Shown here: piece by piece, positions 27,037-35,784 of the stretch
Numbering within the stretch: position 1 is the first letter of the stretch
How the letters are laid out: each line of letters begins with the position of its first letter
NCBI GenBank assembly: GCA_023459055.1
Contig: JAEWVR010000034.1
Span: 4,468-68,467 of the forward strand
Direction: 5' to 3'
DNA length: 64,000 nt
From: Fibrobacterota bacterium
GTDB lineage: Bacteria; Fibrobacterota; Chitinivibrionia; Chitinivibrionales; Chitinispirillaceae
Notes under the pieces: generated by a model
Databases searched by the model: none
What the model saw: the letters and a program-made list of their open reading frames with translations, nothing else
Told to the model about the DNA's origin: nothing
Position numbers and translations under genes: made by a program

Positions 27037-28290
27037 TTAAAAGCTATATGTAGCACTTACCCTGTTAAACAGATGATGCTGTGGATGGCTTACAAGATTT
27101 GTGAATGTATAAGCAATATCTTCTGCTGCAACAAAGTCAATTCTAAGCCTATTGTCAATATTTATACCAAATCCAAGTCCAACAAGATCATCATCTGATC
27201 CGTCAGCAGCAACATTTTCTTCCCAATAACCAGCATCTGTACCATCAGATACGTAACGAATCACTTTTTGTCCACCGACTCTGATTACAAACCAGTCAGT
27301 AAGAATATTTCTCTCAATACCAAAGCTGATTCTGCCGCCGACACTTTCTTTCGATACAGTTTTACTACTATCATGCTGTCCATAAAGAAATTCAAGACCA
27401 GCCCAGAAAAAACCCTTGTCGATATTGATGTTTAATCCAACACCTGCAGCAAGGTCAAATTTTGAAATGTTTAATGTGCCAAGATCAATATAGTCAAATT
27501 TAACGTGAGGAACAAAATCACCATTAAGCACTGCAAGAGCAGTAAATAAACGCGCTTCAGCTCTTAAAAAGACATCATTTTTTGCAAGGCGAACGTACAA
27601 TGAGTCTGCATTATCATTTGATGTAGGATCATCCTGTTTTGCGACTGCATTAATCAGACCTCCGCCAGCTGATATTTCAAGGTCTATAGACTTTGTAACC
27701 GGCCAGTTCAGACCAAGATTACCTTTGTAGATAGAGGCAATAGCTTCATCACCACCCTCTTTTTTCTTTTGTATGGCAACATACCCGCCACCACCAAGCA
27801 TTGCACCGTTAGGAAGGACATATCCAAGTAAAAGGTCTACCTTTCCAACAGGATCAGGTAATACCAGTCCCTTCGAACCAATATAGTTTCTGGAACCGGG
27901 TGTTAAATAACCAAGCATTTCATCACGGCGATTGAATACCGCACCAATTGACAACATCGGATACTGACTACCGTTATCAGTATTCTGATTAAGGGAATAG
28001 CTCATAATAGCACCGAAGAATGGATCCACCGGATCTCTATTTGATGCATTTAAAGCACCCCACTCACCACTTGCTCCTGCCGAATCAAGTTTAGGATCGT
28101 AAGAATAGACACCGTAGGAACCATATACCATATTGGGATAGATACTGATATTAGCCGGATTTTTAAAAACACTGATTTCATCCATAAAGAAAGCATCATG
28201 CCTGCCCATAGAGACAACACGGGCATCAGTTGCAAAACTACTGCTGACATAGCACCCTAAAGCCATTATTACAAGCAGTGATTTTTTCAT
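27037..28290 (-). CDS. Outer-membrane beta-barrel protein
   Basis: A 417-residue protein with signal peptide MKKSLLVIMALGCYVSSSFA. The mature start ARVVSMGRHDAFFMDEISVFKNPANIS follows the pattern of UPF0164/PorV/FadL-like barrels (an ARxxxMG... then DD...NPA). Alternating strands continue to the C-terminal phenylalanine in RVSATYSF, the usual BAM signal. Function is unknown; it lies 165 bp after the AgmX-like gene, beyond a strong terminator, so it probably has its own promoter. It may be a partner of the envelope machine upstream. Confidence 0.75.
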   Translation of the reverse strand: MKKSLLVIMALGCYVSSSFATDARVVSMGRHDAFFMDEISVFKNPANISIYPNMVYGSYGVYSYDPKLDSAGASGEWGALNASNRDPVDPFFGAIMSYSLNQNTDNGSQYPMLSIGAVFNRRDEMLGYLTPGSRNYIGSKGLVLPDPVGKVDLLLGYVLPNGAMLGGGGYVAIQKKKEGGDEAIASIYKGNLGLNWPVTKSIDLEISAGGGLINAVAKQDDPTSNDNADSLYVRLAKNDVFLRAEARLFTALAVLNGDFVPHVKFDYIDLGTLNISKFDLAAGVGLNINIDKGFFWAGLEFLYGQHDSSKTVSKESVGGRISFGIERNILTDWFVIRVGGQKVIRYVSDGTDAGYWEENVAADGSDDDLVGLGFGINIDNRLRIDFVAAEDIAYTFTNLVSHPQHHLFNRVSATYSF

Positions 28291-28352
28291 TGTAATCCTC
28301 CCATCATATGGTAATTATAACACTGTAAGATCTGTATTTTTCTTTTAAAGAT

Positions 28353-28386
28353 AACGGATGTGCCTTTACATAAAGGCACATCCGTT
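28353..28386 (-). terminator. Hairpin terminator after the AgmX-like gene
   Basis: A perfect 16-bp stem, AACGGATGTGCCTTTA with its exact complement, separated by two bases and followed on the minus strand by a T-rich stretch. It closes the ExbB/ExbD/AgmX operon. Confidence 0.8.
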
Positions 28387-28455
28387 CTTTGTTGCTATTA
28401 TCAGAATCTTATCATTCGATTATTTCGAATGCAAGATAATTTTTAATACAGCTTA

Positions 28456-29844
28456 CTAATTAGAGAATACGAATGGGTAGACGCATTCGGTAACATCACC
28501 AGGCTTATCAATTTTCTCAAAAACCCAGCGCATGATCTTTTCTTTTACAACTGTTTCAAGTTCAGAATCGTTAATTGTCGATTCAACAACCTGAGCAAAA
28601 AGAACTTTTCCGAATTCATCAATAGCCCATTTAACCGTGATCTTACCAGTCAGACCAGGTTTATCACGAAGGCGTTTATTGTAGGCATATCGTAATGCAG
28701 CCATATTCTGCATAACAACACGCTGAATACTTGCTCTGCTTCTTCCACCAGTGAGCGATCCCCCTTTGATAAAGTCAGGTGCATTAAGTTTAAGCGCGCC
28801 TTTTTTCTTAAGATCAAGCCCGCCGCCATCACCACCCATCAGGTTACCAATAAGATCATCAACACCACCAGAACCGCTGCCACCAAAGCCGCTTCCGTAT
28901 CCGGCACCATAACCGATACCTGCAACACCTCTACGGCCAGTACCACCACCGCCACCGGATTTCAATCCACCAGTTCCAGAGATGATTGCATCGATACCTG
29001 TTGCAAAACCACCTTTTCCGAAGATATCCGCTGATGCAACGGTTTTACCCTTTACAGCACCGGACACGATACCAAGAACACCTTTTTGTGTAACACGGGC
29101 ACGTGGATCACCACCACCGCCAGATGTACCACCGCCACCTTTAGTCGGCTTCGGTTTGAGGCGTTTTTTATCTTCAGTTTGTATATCAGCTTCTTTCTTC
29201 TTTTCCTCTTTTTTCTTCTCTTCAAGAGTTTTTGGAAGTTCAGCAGCTGTTACAAACTTTGCTGTACGCTCTTCAGGAAGTTTTTCGTAGAAGTCAGTTG
29301 CAACATTGACGAATTCCACATGAGTCATCCAGAACCCGAATCCCAAACCCAAAAGTACAGATACGACCATCATATTTCTAAGACGTGAACTGGTGTCAAA
29401 ATAAAAAATGTCCGGTCTTCTCTTTAACAGTTCAGTAAACTCTTCATCAGTCAGCAGACGTCCCTCTTGCTCTTCATCATCGTCATCCCATGATGAACCC
29501 TGAGCCTGTACAGGCTGCAAAGTTTTTTTATAGGAACCCGATGCAGAGGGTACGGACCTTGTGGCTGGAGGAGCAACAACTGCTGCAGCAGGAGGCAGAC
29601 TTGACAAAGCGAACTCTTCCTCCTGAAGAGGAATAAGATCAACTTCAGCGCCGTATGCCTCAAACTGTGACTTTATTCGAAGAGCTTCTTCTTCCTCAGC
29701 TTCGCGCTTAATGCAGACAGGTTTCTCAACGATGACCTTCAAAACCACGTCCGGAGAGCTTCCGGACCATTTTGCGATCCCGAGAGCAATCTCCTGTGCG
29801 CGACCAGGATCAGCACACTTTCGAATGGTTATTTTGTATTTCAT
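28456..29844 (-). CDS. AgmX/PglI-type TonB-like protein with L7/L12-like N-terminus
   Basis: A 462-residue protein. Residues about 1-77 resemble the C-terminal domain of ribosomal protein L7/L12 (VVLKVIVEKPVCIKREAEEE, then YGAEVDLI). A single membrane segment (MMVVSVLLGLGFGFWMTHV, about 160-178) is followed by a charged KKKEEKK stretch, a very glycine-rich linker (about 240-340) and a C-terminal domain like the AgmX/PglI TonB-related domain (MAALRYAYNKRLRDKPGLTG, then KITVKWAIDEFGKV). It should span the periplasm and pass energy from the ExbB/ExbD motor to outer-membrane partners, as in Tol or gliding motors. It lies 11 bp after the second ExbD. Confidence 0.82.
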   Translation of the reverse strand: MKYKITIRKCADPGRAQEIALGIAKWSGSSPDVVLKVIVEKPVCIKREAEEEEALRIKSQFEAYGAEVDLIPLQEEEFALSSLPPAAAVVAPPATRSVPSASGSYKKTLQPVQAQGSSWDDDDEEQEGRLLTDEEFTELLKRRPDIFYFDTSSRLRNMMVVSVLLGLGFGFWMTHVEFVNVATDFYEKLPEERTAKFVTAAELPKTLEEKKKEEKKKEADIQTEDKKRLKPKPTKGGGGTSGGGGDPRARVTQKGVLGIVSGAVKGKTVASADIFGKGGFATGIDAIISGTGGLKSGGGGGTGRRGVAGIGYGAGYGSGFGGSGSGGVDDLIGNLMGGDGGGLDLKKKGALKLNAPDFIKGGSLTGGRSRASIQRVVMQNMAALRYAYNKRLRDKPGLTGKITVKWAIDEFGKVLFAQVVESTINDSELETVVKEKIMRWVFEKIDKPGDVTECVYPFVFSN

Positions 29845-29855
29845 TATTTGTTCCT

Positions 29856-30362
29856 TTACTCTTCGGACCTGGACATAACGGCAAAGTTCATTTTATTATA
29901 ACCAACACTACCGCATGTGTTCATGATTTTAAACAAAACATCAAAGTCGACATTCTTATCAACCTGAATTGTAATGTCACCTTCAATCTTGTTTAACGCC
30001 CCAAGACGTACCATCTCCTCTTCTGCTGCATAGCAGGATTTGAGTTTTTCCTCAAGTTTCTTGATAATCGGATTCGGATCTGTCTGAGGAATCTTGCGTA
30101 CATCATCGGTAGGCACAACAGGTACGTTATCAACAAGGATCATATCATTCGCAGCAGCCACCTGAACGTGAATCTCTTTCGGTTTTGTAATCGAGTTAGA
30201 GTTCGGAAGTACCAGGTTATCTGCATTGGTCAATATACTACCCTCAGATGAGTAACTTTTCATCAGATAGATAACAACCACTGAGAAGAAGTCAATGAGC
30301 GATGTAATGATAAGACCAGTTGACTTAGCGGTCAGGAACTTATTTCTTCCATGTGATGCCAT
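29856..30362 (-). CDS. ExbD/TolR-family biopolymer transport protein (second copy)
   Basis: A 168-residue protein with one N-terminal membrane segment (ITSLIDFFSVVVIYLMKSY, about 16-34) and a periplasmic domain. The aspartate in SLIDFFSV sits where ExbD/TolR carry the proton-conducting Asp. The periplasmic part includes EGDITIQVDKNVDFDVLFKI, close to the ExbD consensus (xVxIxADxxxxY..v..v). It is 3 bp after the first ExbD gene. Two ExbD paralogues with one ExbB is the pattern of Myxococcus AglR/AglQ/AglS. Confidence 0.88.
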   Translation of the reverse strand: MASHGRNKFLTAKSTGLIITSLIDFFSVVVIYLMKSYSSEGSILTNADNLVLPNSNSITKPKEIHVQVAAANDMILVDNVPVVPTDDVRKIPQTDPNPIIKKLEEKLKSCYAAEEEMVRLGALNKIEGDITIQVDKNVDFDVLFKIMNTCGSVGYNKMNFAVMSRSEE

Positions 30363-30365
30363 AAT

Positions 30366-31181
30366 TTAACCCCTAAGTTTCGCGATTGATAAGTTTGGAA
30401 AACCGGCTTCCCGTGCGACATCCATAAGCTGAACGATTTTATCGTAAGCAACCGTATTTTCAGCAGCGAGGATAATGTCCTCCCTGTCTGGTGCTTCCTT
30501 GTACCGTTCGGATATCTTGAGCAACCTGTTTCTCATTTCATCATAAGCAGACAACGGCCGTAATTCAAATTCATCAGGATTAGACACAATAAGCATCTTG
30601 CGTGGATTCTGTGTAGTATACACAGTGTCACCAGGCTTTAGACTCTGCATCGGATTTCCTTCTGCCGTAGTCAACATGATGTTGTCTTTTTTTGTATACA
30701 TGCTCTTAACAACATTCTTGTTTTCGTCGCTTACATACAATAAAATTTCCTGTCGTTCACTTACTTCGTATGGTTTTCCGGTTTCGATATTTATAACTTC
30801 TTTTGTTGGATTAGTAGGATCCACTTCCACAGTAGTATCAACATTTCTGTTGGTACGTGAAACATAGTTATGGAATTCCTTGTAAAACATTGAAGGCATA
30901 AAACCGTTCTTCGCACCAAGAGTAACAACAGAATCGGTGATAATCATTGTCAGTAAAAGCTTATCTTCCTCTTCCGGCGGCGGTGTCTTGGACGCGCTCT
31001 CTGTCTGAGAACCACGACCCGCAGGCAGCTTAAGGTTGATTACAGATATTTTAGCAAATTCAGCTGACAACATCAACACAGGAATGAGCACAACGAGGAA
31101 GTTAATAAACGGTTTGAGATCTATATCTCCACCGTGACCTCCACTTGAGTCAACCATTGGTTTTCTTGCCATTTGCCCCAT
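30366..31181 (-). CDS. ExbD/TolR-family protein with large periplasmic insert (first copy)
   Basis: At 271 residues it is about twice the normal ExbD length. The membrane segment IDLKPFINFLVVLIPVLMLS (about 19-38) lacks the motor aspartate inside the helix, where ExbD has LVDVMLVLL: here the residue is Asn (FINFLVV). The periplasmic part (about 90-271) has an inserted segment before the C-terminal ExbD-like portion DIILAAENTVAYDKIVQLMD. It may be structural while the second copy carries proton flow. It is 118 bp after ExbB. Confidence 0.78.
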   Translation of the reverse strand: MGQMARKPMVDSSGGHGGDIDLKPFINFLVVLIPVLMLSAEFAKISVINLKLPAGRGSQTESASKTPPPEEEDKLLLTMIITDSVVTLGAKNGFMPSMFYKEFHNYVSRTNRNVDTTVEVDPTNPTKEVINIETGKPYEVSERQEILLYVSDENKNVVKSMYTKKDNIMLTTAEGNPMQSLKPGDTVYTTQNPRKMLIVSNPDEFELRPLSAYDEMRNRLLKISERYKEAPDREDIILAAENTVAYDKIVQLMDVAREAGFPNLSIAKLRG

Positions 31182-31299
31182 ATTAATTTATCCTTGGATA
31201 TCGTTTCAGGATATCAATAAAAAGTGTTAATAAATCTTATCGCTACTTTAGTCTAATTAATCCAACGTTTGTCGAATTAATTTCGTTACAGAAAAAAAA

Positions 31300-31926
31300 T
31301 TATTCTTCAACAGCATTGATAAGTTTTGTTGTCTTTTCATCCATATCTTCAACGATTTTGTCAGCTTTTCCACTAAGAATACCGTGTGCAAGCACTGACG
31401 GCACTGCAACAAACAGACCAAACAAAGTTGCAGACATGGTAACAGAAATACCAGATGCAAGCTGCTGTGCACGCTGAGCTGCAGGAGCATTAGCAATAGC
31501 GTCGAAACATTCCATTGTACCAAATATCGTACCAGTAAGACCGATAAGAGTTGCAAGGTTCGCAAACATATTCAGGAAGTGAACATTACGTTTAACTTTT
31601 GGACCTTCTGTAAGAAACACTTCATCAACAGCTTTTTTAATAGCCTTTGGACCTTTTGATCTATTTGACAAAACAGATACGATACCTTTAGCAAGAGGAG
31701 TTCCCACACCAGATGCATGCTTGATTGCTTTTTCATATTCGCCAGTCTTGAGATACTTTGAAACAACATTTAACAACGAGCGATTACCACTATCACATTT
31801 GATGTAAAGGTAAAAGGCCCTTTCTGCAGCAAGCGCAATCACTACAAAGAGACAGAGAAGAATAAGCCACATGATGAGGCCTGCAGATGACTGGAAACCA
31901 AGAAGCAAAAAGTGTAATAGTTGCAT
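31300..31926 (-). CDS. ExbB/TolQ/MotA-family proton channel protein
   Basis: A 208-residue inner-membrane protein with three membrane segments (about 12-33, 113-135 and 155-175). NMFANLATLIGLTGTIFGTM and SGISVTMSATLFGLFVAVPS are the conserved TolQ/ExbB channel helices, with the threonines and glycine hinges in place. It forms the stator ring powering ExbD and the AgmX-like protein. The start has an AGGAGG-type ribosome binding site about 8 bases upstream. Confidence 0.92.
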   Translation of the reverse strand: MQLLHFLLLGFQSSAGLIMWLILLCLFVVIALAAERAFYLYIKCDSGNRSLLNVVSKYLKTGEYEKAIKHASGVGTPLAKGIVSVLSNRSKGPKAIKKAVDEVFLTEGPKVKRNVHFLNMFANLATLIGLTGTIFGTMECFDAIANAPAAQRAQQLASGISVTMSATLFGLFVAVPSVLAHGILSGKADKIVEDMDEKTTKLINAVEE

Positions 31927-32025
31927 TTTAAAACCTCCTAAAGATTTTATGACAGTTATGAGTATTTAGTATATGAACAAATTTATACAAAAAATCCGGT
32001 AAATGCACCTCCTTTTTTACCGTAT

Positions 32026-35000
32026 TTAATTTTTCTTCATTTTTAATTCTTCAATTTTCTGTTCCTCAAGGATCATGTTACGCTTAGCATCCATCTCTAT
32101 TCTGTTAAGCTGCCTGATTTTGTCTTCAACAGGAATTTCCATACTAATGATGTTCTGAATACGGCGCATATTCCTGTCAAACTCATCATCACGCCCACCG
32201 CTACGTGATGGAGCTGCAGATTGAGCAACAGATTTTCCTCCTTGTTGCTTTTGAGTTGCAACAGTAGGTTGTGTTGTTGGAACGACCTCCGGTTGTACAT
32301 ATTCGGTTATCTCAACGTTAAGCATTGGATCCGTTGGATTGATCTCCTGAATAACATCCTTGATTTTCTGTACCCAGGGTGAACTTGCCAGACCCAATTC
32401 CTGCGCAGCTTTCAGAGCTTCCTGAAATTTTGGCAATGCTGCGTCATCAGCCTGAAGTTTCTTCTCCATCAACAGATCTCTATATGCCTGCTCTTCATCT
32501 TTACTGAGTCCACGCGGGACAGGTGCCTTACCAAACTCTTCACCGACCTGGCGCAGAATTTTACCTTTCATGTAAAGCATCTCAAGGAACTTGTCGTTAG
32601 AGTTCTGCACAACTTCACCTTTTAATCCCTGTGAGCGTGACCACTCAATGTTCTGATAGAAGTATTCCTGAGCTTTTCCGTAATACTTTTCCAAACCGGA
32701 AAGTATTTGAATTTTCGCAGCAATCTTCTGTTCTGCATTTCCAAACAGCGTCTGCCCCTCAATTGCTGATCCCATATCAACGAAACCCATACCGATTTTG
32801 TAGGTTGCTTTCAGTGTCCATTCAGCAATACCAAGCTCGATAACTTTCGCATAGTACTTTGCCGGATCTTCAAGTGCCTTTGTTTTTGTTTTGATAAGAT
32901 CCTTAATTGCTTTTTCAGAAGAGGCTTTCAGTTCAATTTTCAGAAATTTGTTATAGTATACTTCACCGGCTTTGAAATAAGCCTGGGCAATACTTTCAAT
33001 ATCAATATCGCTTTCTTTATTGAACTTTTCGTAAATTGACACAGCCATCATATAATTTTTAAGCGCGTCATCATCACGTTTCATATTGAGATATGCATCT
33101 CCAGCCTTAACAAGCGCCTGAACCTGCTTCAGACGATCACCGGCATATTTCGTTGCATATTGTGTAAAGACATTCGCCATTTCAAGATTCTGCCCCATCT
33201 TCTCGTAACAGAGACCAATTGAGAAGAATGCTTCCGCAGCATATTCAGATTGGGGAAACTTTGCAGCCAGAGCATCGTATACTTTAATAGCATTTGGATA
33301 CAATTTACCTTTTTCAAAGATAAGTCCGGCATTATAAAGTGCCATCGGTGTTTTAGGATCAGTTGCATAACGTTCGTAAATCAGTTCGAACATCTTTCCA
33401 GCCATATCAAACTGGTTCAGCTTCTGATAACACTCTGATGCTGACGACAATGAGGGAATCGCGAATTCCGCTTTTGTAATGTTATTCGCAGCGATCTGAT
33501 AAATTTGTGCCGCTTTGTCAATCTGCTCATTCTTTTTGTAATTCTCAGCAGCACGGATATATGCATTTTCACGAAGTGGTGATTTTGGAAACTTTGTTGT
33601 CAGCATTTCAAAAGTCTGTGCTGCAAGCGCCAGATTATTCGCTTCCTCATAGCATACACCGGCATCAAACCATCCACGGTCAGCAACTTTACTTGTTGGA
33701 AATTCGTTTGCAATCGCCTTAAATGCTTCTACAGCACCTGAAGTATTTCCACTTTTCTTGATACCTTCAGCTCTCTTATACATTGAACCTGCTGCAAGAT
33801 CAAGGATTTCTGCATATTCAGGGGTATCAGCCTTCTGCCCTTTTAGAAGTTTCTTGTAGATGCCCATTGCCATGTCATACTGTCCGGCTGACGAATAACT
33901 GTTTGCAAGCATTCTAACAGCTTTTTCTCCGATTTTTGCAGTTGGGTAAGAATCTCCGATCTGTTTGAACACTCTGATTGCCGGATCGTAATTTTTTGCA
34001 GCAAAGTGAATATTTCCCGCAAGATAGAGAACTTCTGCAGCATTCTGACTTTTCGGATATTTTGCCTGAAACTTTTCTGCAAATTCAAGAAGTCGCTTGG
34101 TTTCAATAAGATCATATGCTTTATCTTCAGTGATTCCATCAGCAGCCATTTTCTTTTTACGGCAGTTATCAAGTGCTACAACAACGTTATACCCCGCGTC
34201 CTCCTGGGAAATGTTAGAGGTTGCCTTATCAGCACTCTGTTTAAGTCTTTCAGCCTCATCATGATCCATACCAAGTGTATCAAGATCTGCCTGATAAGGC
34301 GGGTACGCCGCAATATTTTCCATCGCTACAAAGTTGAAATTTTCTGCTGCTCTTTCACAATCACCAAGAGAATTATAGATTTCCGCAATGTTATACCGGT
34401 ATTCAAATGTTTTCCATTTGTCATCAGGAAACTTTGAGAAGAACTCCTCATACCGTTTAAGGGCTTTCTGATAAGCATCCTTATCCTTCTTTTTCTGAGC
34501 AATTGCATGGTAATAAATGGCAACGTTCCCAAGTGCACGCTTAACTTCCGACTTTGCGCCATCAATAGCCTTCGGATTGTTTGAATTCTTTTTATACCAT
34601 TCACTTCCTGGCCCGTAGTCATCAACCAGATGCTCGCGTTCTACATTTGCCTTTTCGTGATCTTTTTTGACAACATAACATTCAACCAATGCCTGACGCG
34701 CCTCTGGAGCTTTTGCATAATAAGGAAACTGTTTGAGTGCAACCATAAGTGCCTTAATAGCAGGATCAAACTGACCATGTGAACGGTTTTTCAAACCGAT
34801 TGTGTAGAGCACCATATCTTCATACGATTTGTGACCATTTTTCTTGAAAAAAGCGATTGCTTCCTCTGCACCGTTTTCAATATCTGAAAAAGCGATCGCC
34901 ATATATTCAAGTGCCATTTCACGGAACTCTTTTTTCTGATATAATCCTGCGTCACATTTTTCTACATAGGTGTAGAACAGGTTAATTGCCTTATCGAAAT

Positions 35001-35745
35001 CGCTCATGTTGTAATAGATTTCACCTTTACGGTAATGAACCATCTCCCAGGATGTCAGATCAATTTCTTTTTCTTTTATCTTCTCAAGATGTTTTATCGC
35101 ATTAACATTGTCATGGTCCAGATAGTAAAGATCTGATAGTCTGAAATGTGCAGGAGAAGACCGTGGACTGTTTGGAAATTTATCAGTAATCGACTGAAAA
35201 ACGCCTCTGGCTTTATCAAGGTCTCCCATAAGGAGATAGATATTACCCATTTGGTAATATGCCTCACTTAATTTTGGAAAATCCGGGTATTCCTTTGCAA
35301 GACGTTCGTAATAGCCGAGAGCCCGATCGTAGTTTGGAATAGGGTTAACCGGTTCAGGTCCGCGAGGATTCTTTTCATACGCGTCCATTTTCTTTTCATA
35401 ATCTTCTTTAGCCTGGATAAATGCTTCACGATCCAGCTCGTAATACATGCCACCAAGAGTGTAGATTACATCTGCACAACGTTCTGATTTCTTTGCGTTG
35501 CAGTTTTCCAGCAGTTTCAGGTACCTGTCAACAATCTCCTGAAGATTTTTCCCTTCAGGTTTGTTTTTCTCAAGAGCAGCAGCACGTTCCTGAGCGATTG
35601 CCTGCTTTTTCTTCTCAAGTTCCTGAATTTTCCTTAGTAACTCCTCTTTCTTTGCATCCTGAGCACTGGTTGACAGAACAATACTCAGTAGAAACGATGT
35701 CAGCGCTGCAAGCACTAACAATACCCGCGATCTTTGCTTTGACAT
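32026..35745 (-). CDS. Very large periplasmic TPR protein
   Basis: A 1239-residue protein with a signal peptide (VLLVLAALTSFLLSIVLSTSAQ), a short coiled coil (about 30-60, KKEELLRKIQELEKKKQAIA) and some 20 or more tetratricopeptide repeats through about residue 1090, many of the form xAYYQMGNIYLLMGDLDKA. A low-complexity QPTVATQKQQGG linker and a short coiled coil (MRRIQNIISM to the end) close the chain. Large TPR proteins of this kind accompany gliding or outer-membrane transport motors (for example AglT/GltE in Myxococcus). It is likely a scaffold in the periplasm. It lies 99 bp before ExbB. Confidence 0.85.
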   Translation of the reverse strand: MSKQRSRVLLVLAALTSFLLSIVLSTSAQDAKKEELLRKIQELEKKKQAIAQERAAALEKNKPEGKNLQEIVDRYLKLLENCNAKKSERCADVIYTLGGMYYELDREAFIQAKEDYEKKMDAYEKNPRGPEPVNPIPNYDRALGYYERLAKEYPDFPKLSEAYYQMGNIYLLMGDLDKARGVFQSITDKFPNSPRSSPAHFRLSDLYYLDHDNVNAIKHLEKIKEKEIDLTSWEMVHYRKGEIYYNMSDFDKAINLFYTYVEKCDAGLYQKKEFREMALEYMAIAFSDIENGAEEAIAFFKKNGHKSYEDMVLYTIGLKNRSHGQFDPAIKALMVALKQFPYYAKAPEARQALVECYVVKKDHEKANVEREHLVDDYGPGSEWYKKNSNNPKAIDGAKSEVKRALGNVAIYYHAIAQKKKDKDAYQKALKRYEEFFSKFPDDKWKTFEYRYNIAEIYNSLGDCERAAENFNFVAMENIAAYPPYQADLDTLGMDHDEAERLKQSADKATSNISQEDAGYNVVVALDNCRKKKMAADGITEDKAYDLIETKRLLEFAEKFQAKYPKSQNAAEVLYLAGNIHFAAKNYDPAIRVFKQIGDSYPTAKIGEKAVRMLANSYSSAGQYDMAMGIYKKLLKGQKADTPEYAEILDLAAGSMYKRAEGIKKSGNTSGAVEAFKAIANEFPTSKVADRGWFDAGVCYEEANNLALAAQTFEMLTTKFPKSPLRENAYIRAAENYKKNEQIDKAAQIYQIAANNITKAEFAIPSLSSASECYQKLNQFDMAGKMFELIYERYATDPKTPMALYNAGLIFEKGKLYPNAIKVYDALAAKFPQSEYAAEAFFSIGLCYEKMGQNLEMANVFTQYATKYAGDRLKQVQALVKAGDAYLNMKRDDDALKNYMMAVSIYEKFNKESDIDIESIAQAYFKAGEVYYNKFLKIELKASSEKAIKDLIKTKTKALEDPAKYYAKVIELGIAEWTLKATYKIGMGFVDMGSAIEGQTLFGNAEQKIAAKIQILSGLEKYYGKAQEYFYQNIEWSRSQGLKGEVVQNSNDKFLEMLYMKGKILRQVGEEFGKAPVPRGLSKDEEQAYRDLLMEKKLQADDAALPKFQEALKAAQELGLASSPWVQKIKDVIQEINPTDPMLNVEITEYVQPEVVPTTQPTVATQKQQGGKSVAQSAAPSRSGGRDDEFDRNMRRIQNIISMEIPVEDKIRQLNRIEMDAKRNMILEEQKIEELKMKKN

Positions 35746-35784
35746 GCTGGAAACACTCCTTTTATGTGCAACTATCAGACTTAT

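Noticed and set aside
28982..29388. Open frames opposite the AgmX-like gene rich in Pro or Phe
   Set aside because: They are antisense reflections of the glycine-rich and lysine/glutamate-rich linker.
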